Assembly (NCBI GenBank): GCA_027023115.1
Contig: JALVWZ010000365.1
Location: 1-7,492, forward strand
Length of the DNA stretch: 7,492 bases
From: Thermaceae bacterium
Lineage (GTDB): Bacteria > Deinococcota > Deinococci > Deinococcales > Marinithermaceae
Direction: 5' to 3'
Under the pieces are notes generated by a model, which searched no databases, was not told the origin of the DNA, and saw nothing but the letters and a program-made list of their open reading frames with translations. A program made the position numbers and the translations under genes. This document shows positions 6,142 through 7,492 of this stretch, piece after piece. How positions within the stretch are numbered: position 1 is the first letter of the stretch; every line of letters begins with the position of its first letter.

Positions 6142-6155
6142 ATGATAACTCACGT
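6142..6155 (-). promoter_or_regulatory. Candidate -10/operator element for the DUF2892 gene
   Basis: On the - strand this reads ACGTGAGTTATCAT. TATCAT (6142-6147) is a 5/6 match to the -10 consensus and would start transcription near 6135, leaving a short leader with the SD. It matches the element upstream of the NYN gene at 12 of 14 positions. It lies in the roughly 60-base divergent region before the esterase, for which I see no convincing + strand promoter (GATAAC at 6144-6149 is the best weak -10 match). Confidence 0.45.
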
Positions 6156-6182
6156 CAGCTTTTTATGCGCGGCAGTGTAAGA

Positions 6183-7148
6183 ATGGGTGTCGTGGTGGAG
6201 ATAAACGGTCGTCGTTTACGCATAGTTCCGCCTGCCGGGGCGCGCTGGCTCGTTTCCGACCTTACCGGCTGGAAGCACGCCCCTATCGAGTTCACCGGGC
6301 CGCTGGAGGTGGTGCTGCCGCGCCGTGCTTACTTTGAGTACGCCTTTCTCGACGGCGCCGGCAAGCCTTTCGCCGACCCCGACAATCCGAACCGCGCCGA
6401 AAACCCCTGGCACGATTACGCGCGGGCGGTGCGGCTCGAGGGGGCCCCGACCCTGCCCGAATACCCCGAATCCCTGCGGGGGCGGGTCGAGAGGATAACG
6501 GTGGGTTCCAGGAGACTGGTAGTTTACGAGCCGCCGCGCCCGCCGCGGGTTTGCCTGCTGGTCTTCGACGGCACCGCCTACTACCGGATCGGCAAGATGG
6601 CCCAGGCTTTGGAACAGCTGAGTTCGGACGGCCTGGCGGTGCCGGCGCGGCTGGTGTTTAGCGAGCCCCGGCGGCGCGAGCGCGAGTACCGCTTCGCCCC
6701 CGAAACGGAGCGCTTCGTCATCGATGAAATACTGCCCCGGGTAGAAGGCGCCTTTGGCGCGGTGGAAAGGTGCGGCCTGTGGGGCGCCAGCCTGGGCGGG
6801 CTGGCGGCGCTCTGGTTAGCGCTGGAGCACCCCGACGTATTTCCTCTGGTGGGCGCTCAGTCCCCCGCCCTCAAGGCGGTTCCCGGCGGAGACGACGCCC
6901 ACGGCGACCCGGAGTGGCTGACCGGGCGCTACCAGGCGGCGGCGCAACTGCCGGAAAACATAGTGGTCCAAACAGGTCTCCTGGAGTGGTTGCTAGCGCC
7001 GGCGCGCCGGCTGACGGCGGTGCTCGCGGAGCGGGGCGCCCTGCACGCCTATCGCGAGTTTCCCAGCGGACACAACTGGTACACCTGGCGCATAGGTTTG
7101 GCAGAGGGGCTGCTCGACTTGCTCGGTGGCGACCTTTGGGGAGCTTAG
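6183..7148 (+). CDS. Putative esterase of the enterochelin-esterase/esterase-D type with N-terminal beta-domain
   Basis: This is an alpha/beta-hydrolase-fold esterase (COG2382-like) of 321 residues. Residues 1 to about 85 resemble the E-set/CBM48-like domain that precedes such enzymes: WLVSDLTGW (22-30), YFEYAFLDG (50-58) and DPDNPNR..NPWHDYAR (65-80). The hydrolase follows with LLVFDGTAYYR (125-135), FVIDEILPRVE (178-188) and the nucleophile elbow GASLGG (S203). An acidic residue in TGLLEWLL (E268) and a histidine in PSGHNWYTW (H297) complete a plausible triad. There is no signal peptide, so it should be cytosolic. The substrate is unknown; the family name does not imply siderophore hydrolysis. 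The start is uncertain: ATG at 6183 begins right before the conserved MGVVVEINGRRLRI stretch, ATG at 6165 is the alternative, and neither has an SD. The open frame upstream to 6042 only shadows the opposite-strand gene. The methyltransferase gene follows after one base. Confidence 0.85.
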   Translation: MGVVVEINGRRLRIVPPAGARWLVSDLTGWKHAPIEFTGPLEVVLPRRAYFEYAFLDGAGKPFADPDNPNRAENPWHDYARAVRLEGAPTLPEYPESLRGRVERITVGSRRLVVYEPPRPPRVCLLVFDGTAYYRIGKMAQALEQLSSDGLAVPARLVFSEPRRREREYRFAPETERFVIDEILPRVEGAFGAVERCGLWGASLGGLAALWLALEHPDVFPLVGAQSPALKAVPGGDDAHGDPEWLTGRYQAAAQLPENIVVQTGLLEWLLAPARRLTAVLAERGALHAYREFPSGHNWYTWRIGLAEGLLDLLGGDLWGA

Positions 7149-7149
7149 C

Positions 7150-7492
7150 GTGCCGCGTGACTGGGAGGCCTTTTATTCGGCAGGCGGCAGCATCGGCATA
7201 GAGCCGGTATTCGTGGTGCGCTATTACGCCCACCTCCTGCCTCTGGGGCCATTCCTGGACTTAGCGGGTGGGACCGGTAGGAACGCCCTTTTCGTAGCGC
7301 GGAGCGGGCGCGAGGTGCTGCTGCTCGAGCGCAGCCGCGCGGCGGTTGCTGCGGCGCGGGCGGCTGCCGGCGGTTTGCCGCTTACGGCGCGGGTCTGGGA
7401 CCTGGAAAAGGGCCTTCCGGAAGGGCTCGCGGGTTTTGCCGGGGTGCTGATGAGCTACTACGTGCAAAGATCGTTACTGCCGCATTTTCCCG
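7150..7492 (+). CDS. Class I SAM-dependent methyltransferase, N-terminal part (cut by window end)
   Basis: The frame is open from GTG at 7150 to the window end (114 codons), so the C-terminus is missing. The product begins MPRDWEAFYSAGGSIGIEP. Motif I, the SAM-binding glycine loop, is FLDLAGGTGRNALFVARSG (35-53). Motif II ends at the acidic E60 (VLLLERSRAA), which would hold the ribose hydroxyls. W83-D84 (ARVWDLEKGLP) fits the adenine-binding region, and GVLMSYYVQRSLLPHF (98-113) corresponds to the motif IV strand seen in small TehB/UbiE-like enzymes. The GTG is preferred because GGGGAG at 7138-7143 lies six bases upstream, within the esterase end, and the gene starts one base after the esterase stop, so the pair is probably co-translated. 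The methyl acceptor cannot be told from the fragment. Confidence 0.85.
   Translation, partial: MPRDWEAFYSAGGSIGIEPVFVVRYYAHLLPLGPFLDLAGGTGRNALFVARSGREVLLLERSRAAVAAARAAAGGLPLTARVWDLEKGLPEGLAGFAGVLMSYYVQRSLLPHFP

Noticed and set aside
6042..6182. N-terminal extension of the esterase back to the ATG at 6042
   Set aside because: It overlaps the 5' half of the opposite-strand DUF2892 gene and its upstream element, has no SD, and adds no family-like sequence.
1..7492. tRNA or rRNA genes, insertion sequences, CRISPR repeats, toxin-antitoxin or phage genes
   Set aside because: I looked on both strands and saw no cloverleaf, direct-repeat array, transposase motif or target-site duplication.

Overview
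This GC-rich window (about two thirds G+C by eye) looks like chromosomal DNA from Deinococcota, most likely the Thermaceae (Thermus, Meiothermus, Oceanithermus, Marinithermus and relatives). The reasons are the gene order secY-adk-map-infA-rpmJ-rpsM-rpsK-rpsD-rpoA-rplQ; close resemblance, from memory, to Thermus thermophilus proteins (short-type Adk, zinc-knuckle S4, 118-residue L17, RpoA ending in SLKE); and -10-like hexamers very close to start codons. The genus is an inference.

Region 1 (bases 1-5184, + strand) is the distal end of the long ribosomal-protein/secretion cluster: the C-terminal half of SecY, adenylate kinase, methionine aminopeptidase, IF-1, L36, S13, S11, S4, RNA polymerase alpha and L17. 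Genes overlap by one base or are separated by at most 14 bases, and every start has a clear Shine-Dalgarno sequence. The exception is a 90-base gap between rpsM and rpsK, which holds a promoter-like sequence and mutually exclusive hairpins. L36 is a 37-residue gene that is easily missed. The cluster ends in a strong intrinsic terminator at 5208-5242. Together these genes make ribosome parts, the transcription alpha subunit, the translocon, initiation factor 1, the N-terminal methionine trimming enzyme and adenylate kinase.

Region 2 (5261-6122, - strand) converges on rplQ. It holds a NYN-domain (LabA/DUF88-like) protein whose usual SGDxDF motif is replaced by SGSAQL, and upstream of it a 67-residue two-helix membrane protein of the DUF2892 (YgaP transmembrane) type. 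A matching 14-base element lies just upstream of each gene and contains its -10-like hexamer.

Region 3 (6183-7492, + strand) diverges from region 2. It holds an esterase of the enterochelin-esterase/esterase-D type with an N-terminal beta-domain, followed after one base by a class I SAM-dependent methyltransferase that runs off the window.

I see no mobile element, CRISPR array, tRNA, rRNA or phage gene. Most of the window is ordinary core genome. The best leads are the degenerate NYN active site, the shared promoter element and the rpsM-rpsK leader.
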